From: Erwinia endophytica
GTDB taxonomy: Bacteria > Pseudomonadota > Gammaproteobacteria > Enterobacterales > Enterobacteriaceae
Reading direction: 5' to 3'
Assembly (NCBI RefSeq): GCF_009295515.1
Contig: NZ_RQVV01000012.1
Location: 1-64,000 of the forward strand
Length of the DNA stretch: 64,000 bases
Part shown: positions 32,149 through 39,809 of the stretch, one piece after another
Numbering within the stretch: the first letter of the stretch is position 1
How the letters are laid out: every line of letters starts with the position of its first letter
Notes under the pieces: model-generated
The model's database searches: none
What the model saw: only the letters and a program-made list of their open reading frames with translations
What the model was told of the DNA's origin: nothing
Position numbers and translations under genes: made by a program

Positions 32149-32777
32149 GCTGCCTGCTCCTGTTGCCGTTTGCGGAGTTTTTCGTAATGACTAGCCCGGC
32201 GCGTGAATATGGTTTTCACACGTTTCAGGTACTCGATGTCGAATTTTCGAACCTTGTTGTCATGCTCTATGCGCTCAACCGTGCCCAGGCCAAACTTTTC
32301 GATGAGGTTGATGCGATAGGGGATCGGATTGCCGGATAAGTCGCGGTTGCAGTGGACGCAGCTCGCGTTGTTGTTGAAAACATTGAAGCGGAGCCAGGGC
32401 GCTGCGCCACGAGAACGATAATGGCTGGCATCTACTGCGCCGCCACGAACGCCGTAATTCAGAGGCCTACCACAGGATATGCAGGGGTCTCCATAATCAC
32501 GCCAAAAAATGTACCGATTAACCGCTGCCTGAGCCTCTCTGTTCCACTCCGGTTTCCCCTTAAGCCTTTCCCTTCGCTGTCGCAAATCATCACGCTGCAA
32601 CTTCTCCTGCTTGCGCTGCTCACGCGCAGCATTACGCTCATCAACCTGTTTGTTGAAAGCGATAGCGCATTTGTAGTTGTGGCAGACTTTCTGGAGAGAA
32701 CTTCGGGGGGTGTATTCAGTTGAACAGATTGGGCACTTTTTCAGTTTCGGCGGCTTCGGCGTTATGCCTTTAGCCAT
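32145..32777 (-). CDS. ninG: NinG (Rap) recombination nuclease
   Basis: 210 aa. It opens with zinc motif KKCPICSTEYTPRSSLQKVCH, then a long basic helix (NAAREQRKQEKLQRDDLRQRRERL). A second Cys/His cluster follows (CISCGRP, DASHYRSRGAAPWLRFN, NNASCVHCN). This is the lambda NinG/Rap pattern, a structure-specific nuclease that cuts branched DNA in Red recombination. It fits the phage's own RecT/exonuclease pair. Confidence 0.9.
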   Translation of the reverse strand: MAKGITPKPPKLKKCPICSTEYTPRSSLQKVCHNYKCAIAFNKQVDERNAAREQRKQEKLQRDDLRQRRERLKGKPEWNREAQAAVNRYIFWRDYGDPCISCGRPLNYGVRGGAVDASHYRSRGAAPWLRFNVFNNNASCVHCNRDLSGNPIPYRINLIEKFGLGTVERIEHDNKVRKFDIEYLKRVKTIFTRRASHYEKLRKRQQEQAA

Positions 32778-33075
32778 TGGTCAATTCCTTCTGTCGTTCA
32801 CCTTCACGCTGGAAGTCGTTACCATCGATGGGCATCAGAAAATGCGAGAAACATAGCGCCCAGTCGTTAAGCAGGGTTCCATCACCCAGCCTCACCTGTA
32901 ACTTTTCTGAGTAAATAAGCCATCTGACGCTACCACCATTAGAGAATTTTCGACCATTAGGCAGTGCAATAACTTCACTCGATGCAACGAGTCTCACAGT
33001 CGTAACCACTGTGCCAACAGCCTCGGGGTCACCACCGATCAAAATCGCAAGCCCTCCGGCTCTTAACTCACTCAT
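32770..33075 (-). CDS. Hypothetical nin-region protein
   Basis: 101 aa. N-terminal beta-hairpin pattern ELRAGGLAILIGGDPEAVGTVVTTVRLVA, central GGSVRWLIYSEKL and VRLGDGTLLNDWALCF, suggesting an SH3-like barrel. The start overlaps the NinF-like gene and its stop overlaps ninG. Function unknown. Confidence 0.6.
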   Translation of the reverse strand: MSELRAGGLAILIGGDPEAVGTVVTTVRLVASSEVIALPNGRKFSNGGSVRWLIYSEKLQVRLGDGTLLNDWALCFSHFLMPIDGNDFQREGERQKELTNG

Positions 33076-33199
33076 CCCCTTCCCCTCTCATGTCAGTATT
33101 CGGATCAGTCATTTCGTAGAACGATGTGCAGCTATCGCAAACGTATGTTCCATCTGTTGATAATGGCGTGCCGCAACCGGCGCAGATTTGCTCGTTCAT
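33068..33199 (-). CDS. ninF: NinF-like zinc-ribbon protein
   Basis: 43 aa: MNEQICAGCGTPLSTDGTYV then CDSCTSFYEMTDPNTD. Two CxxC pairs 10 residues apart and the TDPN-type tail resemble lambda NinF. The start overlaps the upstream stop (TGATG) and the end overlaps the downstream start, so it is a normal link in the coupled operon. Too short for routine ORF lists. Confidence 0.75.
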   Translation of the reverse strand: MNEQICAGCGTPLSTDGTYVCDSCTSFYEMTDPNTDMRGEGDE

Positions 33200-33429
33200 C
33201 AGTGCAACCTCACTATAGTCCCTTCATGAAGACCGTCCTCAAATCCAATAACGATTGACTTGTCTTCAAATTGCCAGAAAAATTCTGTATCAGGGCTGTC
33301 TCCTGTCACTCCCTCAACGTATCCGGCTATCCAGCTCATCATCATGTTTACAGAGTCGACACCATCCGATTCCATATCATCAAGTAAGTCACTGAGGCGA
33401 TCTGCATATTCGCTGCTTTTATCTGTCAT
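33199..33429 (-). CDS. Small acidic hypothetical protein
   Basis: 76 aa, strongly acidic: SSEYADRLSDLLDDMESDGV then EFFWQFEDKSIVIGFEDGLH. Start and stop are both overlapped with neighbours. No known function. Confidence 0.6.
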   Translation of the reverse strand: MTDKSSEYADRLSDLLDDMESDGVDSVNMMMSWIAGYVEGVTGDSPDTEFFWQFEDKSIVIGFEDGLHEGTIVRLH

Positions 33430-33596
33430 CTGCTCTTCCTCGTTTTGTCAGCCACACGCGCACGCAAGCCATCCACATATTCAAATGTGGTTACCTGGCT
33501 CTCGGTGGGTATTTTTCGGGATGTGCGTTTCTGGCGGGGTCGTCTTAGTTTTGCGTGCTCACAGATGAGATAGGTTATGCTGACGTTCTGTCGCAT
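33426..33596 (-). CDS. ninE: NinE-like protein
   Basis: 56 aa. The block ITYLICEHAKLRRPRQKR followed by RKIPTESQVTTFEY is the NinE family pattern (ICENCK ... KRKPIPKESDVKTFNY in lambdoid phages), although the second Cys of the usual CxxC is replaced by Ala here. GAGG lies eight bases before the ATG. The stop overlaps the next start (ATGA). Function in lambda is unknown. Confidence 0.75.
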   Translation of the reverse strand: MRQNVSITYLICEHAKLRRPRQKRTSRKIPTESQVTTFEYVDGLRARVADKTRKSR

Positions 33597-33864
33597 TTGC
33601 CGCCCTCACGGTTCCTATTAATCGCTGAAACTCGGACATTCTTTCGCTAACACCGAACTCGCACTGTGTGTTGCCTTTTTTAAACATTGACCCGTTTATG
33701 CGGGTAGGATCGTCTTTTTTGAAAACCAACCCTTTCCCGCACAGCCACGTTAATTTCACACTGACAGATGACTTTTTGAACCCCGACCCCGCCGCTATCT
33801 CAGCAACTGTCATCCATTCGCCAGACTCCAGTGCCTCAATTACTGCTATCTGTAATTTGCTCAT
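33559..33864 (-). CDS. Winged-helix-like small protein
   Basis: 101 aa. Residues 1-55 look like a winged helix-turn-helix (LQIAVIEALESGEWMTVAEI, KKSSVSVKLTWLCGKGLVFKK). The rest is basic and unrecognised. It overlaps the Dam gene by four bases and NinE by 38. It may be a regulator or a small DNA-binding protein of the nin operon. Confidence 0.6.
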   Translation of the reverse strand: MSKLQIAVIEALESGEWMTVAEIAAGSGFKKSSVSVKLTWLCGKGLVFKKDDPTRINGSMFKKGNTQCEFGVSERMSEFQRLIGTVRAANATERQHNLSHL

Positions 33865-34406
33865 GCTGCCCTCTCAATCAGTCTCGCGCCGAATCTCATC
33901 AGCACATCACGATCAACGGTTTTAAACTCACAATGGGTTCGCGGCCATGGATGCCAGATAACAAGCATCTGCCCTCTGTTATTTCCCGATACTGGCTTAC
34001 CCGTTGTGGCGTTCAGGAAAGAAAGTCGTCCTCCGGTGATAAATCTGACTTCATGCGCCGAACTGATCGCCTCGCGGAACCAGCCAACTGAGGTGTCAGA
34101 ATTCAGCAGCATCACGCAGCCGATAGCGTTATCTGCATTCTCCGCTGCTGCTTTTTGTACAAATGGACAAACATCGCTGTACGGAGGGTTAAGCCATACG
34201 TAGCCGGGGATGTCAGGCTTTGCGGCTTTCCACGATGTTTCGAGTGTATTTTGTTCTTCTGTGATGTAATGCCGACACAACGCGTTATCTGCATCAGCCG
34301 CTGCATCCAGGGTGAAACTGAACTCAGCATTGAGCGCTAAAAATATCTCTGGCGGCGTCTGCCAGGCATCCTTGATTTCTGCTGCGGTGTTTGATTTATC
34401 AGTCAT
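33861..34406 (-). CDS. dam: Phage DNA N-6-adenine methyltransferase (Dam family)
   Basis: 181 aa. It starts with DAWQTPPEIFLALNAEFSFTLDAAADADNAL, as in the phage DNA-adenine methylase family. It then has the catalytic YVWLNPPYS (motif IV, NPPY). The later WFREAISSAHEVRFITGGRLSFLN completes the fold. It may protect phage DNA from restriction. Coupled to ninB by a four-base overlap. Confidence 0.88.
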   Translation of the reverse strand: MTDKSNTAAEIKDAWQTPPEIFLALNAEFSFTLDAAADADNALCRHYITEEQNTLETSWKAAKPDIPGYVWLNPPYSDVCPFVQKAAAENADNAIGCVMLLNSDTSVGWFREAISSAHEVRFITGGRLSFLNATTGKPVSGNNRGQMLVIWHPWPRTHCEFKTVDRDVLMRFGARLIERAA

Positions 34407-34849
34407 GCTGCACTCCTGCTATCGCCGAACCGCTTCGCCAGTTCGTCGGCCAATATTGTTTCGTCCTTCCACTTAACGTCATGCTCAGTACCGAATGCGT
34501 AGGCACATTCGATAACGTCACACATCTCGCGGATGGTCATTTTGCTGGTAGACAGCCCCAGAACAACGAAACCGCCGTTAATGCCTGGAACAGTTTTCTG
34601 TCCCTTTAGCGCGGCGGTTATCACGTGTTTCCATTCCTCCGGTTCCAGCCAGTTGCTGTACCACTCGACCTGTTTTGAAATGTCAGTCAGCATGGCCCAC
34701 ATTTTGTCGTTCTGAGCGACTGAACGGGTCATTTCTGAGATGGTGACAACGAGGGGGTGTTTCAGGTCAGTAGGCAGGTCGCGGATAATCTGGATTACGT
34801 TTTGTTTCTGGGCGTCGGTAGCAAGGTAATACTTCGGCTTTTTAGCCAT
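34403..34849 (-). CDS. ninB: NinB recombination mediator
   Basis: 148 aa. The sequence KKPKYYLATDAQKQNVIQII, then the MTRSVAQNDKMWAMLTDISKQV block and EPEEWKHVITAALKGQ are characteristic of NinB (Orf) of lambda. That protein binds ssDNA/SSB and supports Red recombination in place of RecFOR. It is coupled to dam downstream. Confidence 0.9.
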   Translation of the reverse strand: MAKKPKYYLATDAQKQNVIQIIRDLPTDLKHPLVVTISEMTRSVAQNDKMWAMLTDISKQVEWYSNWLEPEEWKHVITAALKGQKTVPGINGGFVVLGLSTSKMTIREMCDVIECAYAFGTEHDVKWKDETILADELAKRFGDSRSAA

Positions 34850-34861
34850 GGTCTACCTCCT

Positions 34862-35119
34862 CTAATCTCCCTTAATGGATATGCCTGCATTGGTATCCTC
34901 ATTGATGAGGGCACCATCACTCTTCTCCAGATTGGCGCGGGTGTTCCAGGCGGTAATAGCAGCTCCATCAGTCTCATGGAATCCAGTGCGAGAATCGCAT
35001 CTCCTGCATTCAACGTAATACCAGTACTGCCCTTCCCCTGTTCCATCCTCAGTAAAGCAGTCAGAATCTACGCCACCACAGAACGGGCAAGGCTTCATCT
35101 CAAGCTCATCGTTGGTCAT
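34862..35119 (-). CDS. lar: Lar-like restriction alleviation protein
   Basis: 85 aa from the ATG at 35119, with AGAGGT seven bases upstream. MKPCPFCGGVDSDC, YYVECRRCDSRTGFHE and AAITAWNTRA are the Lar zinc-ribbon pattern. Lar proteins alter type I restriction (EcoKI-type) to protect incoming unmethylated DNA. An upstream reading adds 14 residues but no ribosome site. Confidence 0.8.
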   Translation of the reverse strand: MTNDELEMKPCPFCGGVDSDCFTEDGTGEGQYWYYVECRRCDSRTGFHETDGAAITAWNTRANLEKSDGALINEDTNAGISIKGD

Positions 35120-35318
35120 GATCACACCTCTCAATAGGTTGACCGGTAAGAATTCGGTCATGAAAAACTAAGCCAAGGCATTTTGATCTAAGCGCCTGGC
35201 GACTTATATATCCTCGCTGGAAAACTGAATGCCACTTAGATTGGATCCGCGTCCATGAGTCAGCTGATTTATGCATTTCAGATAGTGCATAAAGCGCACA
35301 TTTTACAATGCCCTCCAT
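35106..35318 (-). CDS. Small hypothetical protein
   Basis: 70 aa, start ATG at 35318 overlapping the upstream stop (TGATG). Sequence MEGIVKCALYALSEMHKSAD then basic, Cys/Arg-rich. GGGAGG before the start. Function unknown. Confidence 0.5.
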   Translation of the reverse strand: MEGIVKCALYALSEMHKSADSWTRIQSKWHSVFQRGYISRQALRSKCLGLVFHDRILTGQPIERCDHDQR

Positions 35319-35539
35319 CACTCCCCTCCCTTACGCGCTGGCTCGGCCAACAAAAATAACGCCTTCTCCATCTCCCGCCTCATGATGCTGTGCAGCACCC
35401 GGTCACGCCGATACTGGCACCCCTTGGGCTTGTGCTTTCGGCGTTCCGCAAACGGGAGAGATGATGATTTGTAATACTGCTGCATCTGACGTCCACTTTC
35501 GGTTATGTCGATGCGGATAAGCTCTTGTGCTGTGGTCAT
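35318..35539 (-). CDS. Small basic hypothetical protein
   Basis: 73 aa from the ATG at 35539, which overlaps the membrane protein's stop (ATGA). A reading to 35686 would cover that gene. TTAQELIRIDITESGRQMQQ followed by a very basic stretch (ERRKHKPKGCQYRRDRVLHS). Possibly nucleic-acid binding. Confidence 0.5.
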   Translation of the reverse strand: MTTAQELIRIDITESGRQMQQYYKSSSLPFAERRKHKPKGCQYRRDRVLHSIMRREMEKALFLLAEPARKGGE

Positions 35540-35727
35540 CCGATGTATCTCCATCCAAATTTTACGATTGCTACAGGCACGAAGCCGATAACAAACCAGG
35601 CTAAGGCGAGTGCGAAGAGTGCCGCGAAAGGGTCTTTCCCCTCCAAAGTCAGATTTATGCATGAGCGCAAAAGGGTCCAGAACCACACCAGCATCCAGCC
35701 GACCCCGATTATTTTGGCGATTATCAT
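35536..35727 (-). CDS. Small membrane protein
   Basis: 63 aa with two hydrophobic segments: IIAKIIGVGWMLVWFWTLL and FAALFALALAWFVIGFVPVA. Overlaps its neighbours by four bases each way. Unknown role. Confidence 0.55.
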   Translation of the reverse strand: MIIAKIIGVGWMLVWFWTLLRSCINLTLEGKDPFAALFALALAWFVIGFVPVAIVKFGWRYIG

Positions 35728-35957
35728 GGTTTCACCCGATGACTTTGTACGCTGTTAATAACACTCACCCCAGCGCTGGTTATCCGATAGCCAGCGAGTT
35801 CGACAAACCCCTTCAACCTCACTGACTCGAACGCAAGATAGCCGTCACGCGCCAGACGTTTTGTCGTCTCCGACCACGAGTTGATTAGTCCCGGACTATC
35901 AGGATCTGTCTCAGCAGCAAAAGCTCGTTCAAGTATTGATAGTTGTGTTTTGTTCAT
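35724..35957 (-). CDS. Small hypothetical protein
   Basis: 77 aa: KTQLSILERAFAAETDPDSPG, LARDGYLAFESVRLKGFVEL, YRITSAGVSVI. The pattern (helix, long helix, hairpin GYRIT) suggests a winged-helix fold. Shares one base with the replication gene upstream. Confidence 0.55.
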   Translation of the reverse strand: MNKTQLSILERAFAAETDPDSPGLINSWSETTKRLARDGYLAFESVRLKGFVELAGYRITSAGVSVINSVQSHRVKP

Positions 35958-36550
35958 CAGGCCACCCCCTTGTTTTCTATCAGGTACATTCCATTGCGGA
36001 TCTGCTTAGCTTTGCTGCGGTCACCCAACAGAAACGGCTGCGGCTCTTTCTGGAACCCTGCCCGGATGTTCTGCGCATCATCCATGCCAATCAGAACGCT
36101 CTCGCATTTCTGTATTCCGGTCAGCAGGTAGGCCCGATACCGTTTTTCGAACTCTTTGGCGCGGAACGGTATTTCGTCCTCAGTCATCCCGGCAAACTCA
36201 ACCCAACCGCCCATGTCAGCGACAATTGCGTGGATAATCGGATCGTCGAATACAACACTGTTACGGCGGCCATAGCTGCAAATTGCTTTATGGCATTTCG
36301 ACCAGGCCAATAACGCCTTGCCATCTTTGTTGCCCTCGATATGACGCAGAAGGTCAGCGGGTTTCGGGAAGAACTGACCGTTGTCGGTGTCGCGGGTATG
36401 CCCCTGGAATGATCTGGAGACGTCTTCAATCGGGTATGGCTTCAGGGCGTTCCAGTAAATACCAATCATCACCTCGGATATGTCTTTGCCGTAAATCTCG
36501 CCAATGGCGGCCATCGACTGAGCGAACTTTGGTTTTTCAGAATCAATCAT
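35957..36550 (-). CDS. Replication protein in the lambda P position (DUF6475-like)
   Basis: 197 aa. SMAAIGEIYGKDISEVMIGIYW, YPIEDVSRSFQGHTRDTDNG and FFPKPADLLRHIEG form a helical domain found in proteins that replace lambda P. Such proteins load the host DnaB helicase onto the O-bound origin. The protein lacks Walker motifs, so it is a loader rather than a helicase. It shares one base with the O gene. Confidence 0.7.
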   Translation of the reverse strand: MIDSEKPKFAQSMAAIGEIYGKDISEVMIGIYWNALKPYPIEDVSRSFQGHTRDTDNGQFFPKPADLLRHIEGNKDGKALLAWSKCHKAICSYGRRNSVVFDDPIIHAIVADMGGWVEFAGMTEDEIPFRAKEFEKRYRAYLLTGIQKCESVLIGMDDAQNIRAGFQKEPQPFLLGDRSKAKQIRNGMYLIENKGVA

Positions 36551-37491
36551 CAGAACGGTGCTCCTGTGTCTTTGGCCCCGGCCCAGCGCTGAAGGGTGTC
36601 TAGGTTACGTGCGGTGGTTGCAGTGTACTGACCTTCGGCTATCGCCCTTGCATGCTCGTTGTCGGCCAGGTCACGCAGTTTCTCAACCTGAGCAGCGTCT
36701 CTGAGCAGCGTCTCAATACCGTCATAACGCTTGTTAGACGGGTTTTTGCCCATCAGCCAGATGTCGAATTTGGCACCAGTGATCGCCTTGCAAAGTTCGT
36801 CAACCGTGAAGCCCTGAGCCAGTCGGGCTTTGATCCGTCTTCTGCGCTTGTCGTCGAGTTTTGATGCCTGGTGGTTATGCTCGGCCTGCCAGTGGGTGAA
36901 TACCTGCCTGACCGGATCAACAACAGGCTGTTCAGGTGGTGGCGATTCAATGGGTACTTGCGGGGTTATTTTTTCTTTCACGTCCCCCGTGGGGACTATA
37001 GGGGCATTAGTGTCTTTCTTTGTCTTTAGAGTATGTCTTTTGTGTGTCTCTGACTTAGAGACTTCGTTTGTCTCTAACTTAGAGACATTCCGTGTCTCTG
37101 GTTTAGAGACAAGGTTGCTAACTTGGAGACACTTGCTGAATTGCCACGCTGAAACCTCCTTGTTAACACCGATTTGATTTCCATCCATCAGAAGGCAATT
37201 CATTGAAATCAGTTCTTTTTTTGCCTTGTTGACGTTCTGGCGAGATATGCCTGTAAGCAGGGCTATCTGTTCGTCGGCAATGCGATCTGTTTTCTTGTTA
37301 AAGCCATAGGTTTTACGGATGTAGGCCAGCATTATTTTTAACTGCCGGGCCGTTAAATCGGCACTTGCGATAGCCTCAAGCAGCTCGTTAGCGATTCTGG
37401 TATAACCATTATCGGTATCGACCACGCGGCGCTCCACGACCTGCAAATCAGGTCTTATTGCTCTGACATTGTTAAGGGCTGGCTCTGCCAT
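36550..37491 (-). CDS. O: Replication initiator O-like protein
   Basis: 313 aa. Residues 28-130 are the Rep_O winged-helix domain (GYTRIANELLEAIASADLTARQLKIMLAYIR, KKTDRIADEQIALLTGI, RQNVNKAKKELISMNCL). A repetitive linker near 131-155 repeats VSKxETxx three times because the coding DNA is the 24-bp iteron array. The C-terminal half (RVFTHWQAEHNHQASKLDDKRR) is the partner-binding domain. It binds the iterons and starts theta replication. GGAGG stands before the start. Confidence 0.88.
   Translation of the reverse strand: MAEPALNNVRAIRPDLQVVERRVVDTDNGYTRIANELLEAIASADLTARQLKIMLAYIRKTYGFNKKTDRIADEQIALLTGISRQNVNKAKKELISMNCLLMDGNQIGVNKEVSAWQFSKCLQVSNLVSKPETRNVSKLETNEVSKSETHKRHTLKTKKDTNAPIVPTGDVKEKITPQVPIESPPPEQPVVDPVRQVFTHWQAEHNHQASKLDDKRRRRIKARLAQGFTVDELCKAITGAKFDIWLMGKNPSNKRYDGIETLLRDAAQVEKLRDLADNEHARAIAEGQYTATTARNLDTLQRWAGAKDTGAPF
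37046..37130. repeat. Replication origin iterons inside O
   Basis: Three 17-bp palindromic units of the form GTCTCT-N5-AGAGAC at 37046-37062, 37070-37086 and 37094-37110, exactly 24 bp apart. A degenerate fourth half-unit ends at 37130. The regular spacing, palindromy and position in the O coding sequence match the lambda ori arrangement. O dimers should bind each unit. Confidence 0.85.
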
Positions 37492-37613
37492 GAGTTGACC
37501 CTCCCCTGTTTACATATCCAGTTATTCCTGGCATAATTACCTCGCTGAATTTTTTCAGAAATCGATTGTTATCTGCACTGAATCCTCGGCTGCAACCGGG
37601 GATTTTTTATTGG

Positions 37614-37865
37614 TCAGAACAGCGCAGGTGTTGATTTTTTTGCTCTGCCCTTCTTTGGTTTTTCAGCTGGGAGTGATGTTTTATCAGCCCACTGTTTTGC
37701 GTAATAAAAACAGTCGTCAAACATCGCTCCTTTCTTGCTGGCCTGCGAACATCGCTTATAGTGGTCGACACCACGGAACGCGCTGCTTTGCGCGACAGAT
37801 TCCGGGTAGCCGAGTTTGATAAGCTGACTTCTGATATTCTGTTCAATAAATTCAATGTGATTCAC
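37614..37865 (-). CDS. Hypothetical early protein between cII and O
   Basis: 83 aa: NHIEFIEQNIRSQLIKLGYP, then CSQASKKGAMFDDCFYYAKQ and a lysine-rich end (KPKKGRAKKSTP). The 37607-37855 alternative frame looks like a shadow. Unknown function. A plus-strand hairpin with T-run lies just beyond its stop (37588-37606). Confidence 0.6.
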   Translation of the reverse strand: MNHIEFIEQNIRSQLIKLGYPESVAQSSAFRGVDHYKRCSQASKKGAMFDDCFYYAKQWADKTSLPAEKPKKGRAKKSTPALF

Positions 37866-37874
37866 TACATCCTC

Positions 37875-38195
37875 CTATGCGGAAAATGATTCCTCTTTTG
37901 GCTCAGTCATTTCCAGCTGCAACTTTGCGAATTCCATCGCAACTGTCATCAGCCACCGGTATTGATCCAGTGGTAATTTTTTCTCCCCGTGCATGACAAA
38001 ATCCTCCACACCGCAGGCGGCGAGAGTTTCCATGATTTCCGGGTATTTCCTGGTGCGATGCAGAATTGTCGAGTCAGCTACATTCAGCAGACTGGCCACT
38101 ACTGTCTGACGCGTATTACTTAATGCCTGGTGTGCGGTAGCCAGCAAATGGCGACCGATAAACGAAATGCTTTTGCGTGTTTTTGCATGTTCCAT
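37875..38195 (-). CDS. cII: CII-type transcriptional activator
   Basis: 106 aa from the ATG at 38195 (GGAG 11 bases upstream). LSNTRQTVVASLLNVADSTI followed by HRTRKYPEIMETLAACGVED is the CII helix-turn-helix and tetramerisation pattern. CII in lambdoid phages turns on cI and int and biases toward lysogeny. It is the second gene of the leftward early operon, after cro. Confidence 0.8.
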   Translation of the reverse strand: MEHAKTRKSISFIGRHLLATAHQALSNTRQTVVASLLNVADSTILHRTRKYPEIMETLAACGVEDFVMHGEKKLPLDQYRWLMTVAMEFAKLQLEMTEPKEESFSA

Positions 38196-38303
38196 CTGTG
38201 ATAATTCTCCGTGTTGATTTACATGTGGCGGTGCCGTGGGGCTGCCACTTAATGTTTGCGGGTGAATCACCCGGCGGCCTGATTGTGTAAAGAGCGGTGT
38301 TAC

Positions 38304-38534
38304 TTAAGCGGCTGTTTCCTGTGATGAAAACACCAGACTTTCTTTAGTTACCGGCTGGATGGCTGGAAACTCTTTTGACGCTGTTTCAATTTTTTTGGCT
38401 TTTCCGGGTGAAGGTCGGCGGACCCCGTAGGCGATCAGGTTCAAGTAGCCTGGTGTTGTATCCGCCAGTGCCGCGAGCCTCGACCATTCGTCGGCACTGG
38501 CTTCCTTCCTCCAACGGAGTAAATCGTTGAGCAT
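38304..38534 (-). CDS. cro: Cro-like repressor
   Basis: 76 aa. The helix-turn-helix runs from about W18: RLAALADTTPGYLNLIAYGV with the basic RRPSPGKAKKIE after it, as in Cro/YdaS-type proteins. GAGGA stands before the ATG. First gene of the operon driven by pR, divergent from cI. It should bind the 17-bp operators in the shared control region. Confidence 0.8.
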   Translation of the reverse strand: MLNDLLRWRKEASADEWSRLAALADTTPGYLNLIAYGVRRPSPGKAKKIETASKEFPAIQPVTKESLVFSSQETAA

Positions 38535-38564
38535 GGTCTTGTCCTCGTTATGACTACAGACAAG

Positions 38565-38593
38565 ACTTTATCATTATGATAAATGAACTGCAA
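38565..38593 (-). promoter_or_regulatory. Leftward early promoter (pR-like) with CI/Cro operator
   Basis: Minus strand TTGCAG (38593-38588), 17-bp spacer, TAAAGT (38570-38565). A perfect palindrome TTTATCATTATGATAAA lies at 38567-38583 across the spacer and -10. The same operator, spacing and -10 occur at the rightward promoter near 39600. Confidence 0.8.
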
Positions 38594-38599
38594 GCGCAT

Positions 38600-38632
38600 T
38601 TTATCAACTTGCATATTTATCAAGAAGATAAA
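38600..38632. promoter_or_regulatory. Operators near cI
   Basis: TTTATC-N5-GATAAA at 38616-38632 and a degenerate site beginning TTTATC at 38600. Together with 38567-38583 they form a three-site control region between cro and cI, as in lambda OR. Confidence 0.7.
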
Positions 38633-38650
38633 TGATGAAAAAATAGGGGT

Positions 38651-39352
38651 ATGGAAAATAAAGAAATCAGGCGTAAAAATCTCGCCGATCTTCTAAGTAG
38701 GCATTTAGAAGAAAATCCTGAATCTAACAGAGCAAAGTTCGCTGAACTCTGCGGATTAGTACCGGCGCAGTTAAGTCAACTGCTGGGGAATAAATCTTTC
38801 CGTAACATCGGCGACGCGCTTGCCAGAAGGGTTGAGGCGGCGTTGGAATTAAATCATGGGTGGATGGATTCATTGCATGATGTAGTCCAGCAAAATTCTG
38901 AATTAGAGTTTGCGGGTCCGATCAGAAGTGGCTATGTTCCAGTAATGGGCGAGGCCATTCTGGGGATAGGTGGATCTGTGGATATGATCGAATTCCAGGC
39001 TGGCTGGCTGCGAGTTTATAGCGGAGATAAAGATGCCTACGGGCTGAAAGTCAAAGGGGATAGCATGTGGCCGCGCATACAGTCTGGCGAGTTTGTTGTT
39101 ATTGAACCGAACACCGCAGTTCGGGCCGGGGATGAAGTTTTTGTACGAACTAAAGAGGGTCACAACATGATAAAAATCATGAATAAGACCAGGGACGGAA
39201 ACTATAAATTTTCAAGCGTGAACAATGATCACAGGCCGGAGACACTAACGCCAGGTGATGTTGAAACGATGCATTTTGTGGCAGCAATCGTGAAACCAAC
39301 CCGCTATATAGCGTATGAAGACATTTCAGTTGACGAAAACAGATTAGCGTAA
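38651..39352 (+). CDS. cI: CI repressor with S24 self-cleavage domain
   Basis: 233 aa. The N-terminal helix-turn-helix is about 27-50 (KFAELCGLVPAQLSQLLGNK). The C-terminal LexA/CI peptidase domain has S138 in GDSMWP and K175 in NMIKIMN. An Ala-Gly pair at 88-89 (LEFAGP) is a possible RecA-stimulated cleavage site. It keeps the lysogen silent by binding the TTTATC...GATAAA operators on both sides of its gene. A strong terminator follows. Confidence 0.92.
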   Translation: MENKEIRRKNLADLLSRHLEENPESNRAKFAELCGLVPAQLSQLLGNKSFRNIGDALARRVEAALELNHGWMDSLHDVVQQNSELEFAGPIRSGYVPVMGEAILGIGGSVDMIEFQAGWLRVYSGDKDAYGLKVKGDSMWPRIQSGEFVVIEPNTAVRAGDEVFVRTKEGHNMIKIMNKTRDGNYKFSSVNNDHRPETLTPGDVETMHFVAAIVKPTRYIAYEDISVDENRLA

Positions 39353-39363
39353 ATAAAACCAAC

Positions 39364-39389
39364 AACCCGGTCACTGTGCCGGGTTTTTT
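39364..39389 (+). terminator. Terminator after cI
   Basis: AACCCGG/CCGGGTT stem with 8-base loop followed by a T-run. Confidence 0.85.
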
Positions 39390-39582
39390 GTGTCCTCGAT
39401 CCTCATCCGGCCAGCACCGGATTCCCCGCATAATACATTGATTTATTTATCTTAATATCTAAAACAATCTCCCACCGACGCCATCTTGCCCCCCCACCCC
39501 TGGCTTGATTAGCCGCACTGTAGCGTAATTTAAAAATAAATATCCTTATAAATCATTTTTATAAATACAAAAGTGAATTTAT

Positions 39583-39625
39583 TTATCATTTTGCTATTGT
39601 GATTAATTTATCATTTAGATAAAGT
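39583..39625 (+). promoter_or_regulatory. Rightward early promoter (pL-like) with operators
   Basis: TTGTGA (39597-39602), 17-bp spacer, TAAAGT (39620-39625). Operator TTTATCATTTAGATAAA at 39607-39623 overlaps spacer and -10 in the same register as at pR. A degenerate second site begins at 39583. It drives N and the recombination genes. Bases 39390-39580 hold only AT-rich DNA. Confidence 0.75.
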
Positions 39626-39667
39626 ATATCCATCAGCACGACACACCGCTACACAGTCAGCTGATTT

Positions 39668-39702
39668 GCTCTTTAACAATCAGGATTGAGGGTGATTCAC
39701 CC
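39668..39702 (+). promoter_or_regulatory. nut-like site (boxA plus small hairpin)
   Basis: GCTCTTTAACAATC is a good boxA (39668-39681). Ten bases on, GGGTG-ATT-CACCC forms a small stem where boxB would be. It lies in the untranslated leader upstream of the N gene. The loop is only three bases, unlike classical boxB, so the N contact is uncertain. Confidence 0.6.
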
Positions 39703-39809
39703 CACCAAAGGCAGTTGGCTTTGGACTGGATGAAATGCAGCTGCATCGACAGCAACCGCGAAGATAAGCAACGCGGCGTCCAGTACCTAAGCCAATTGAG
39801 GAGTCCACC

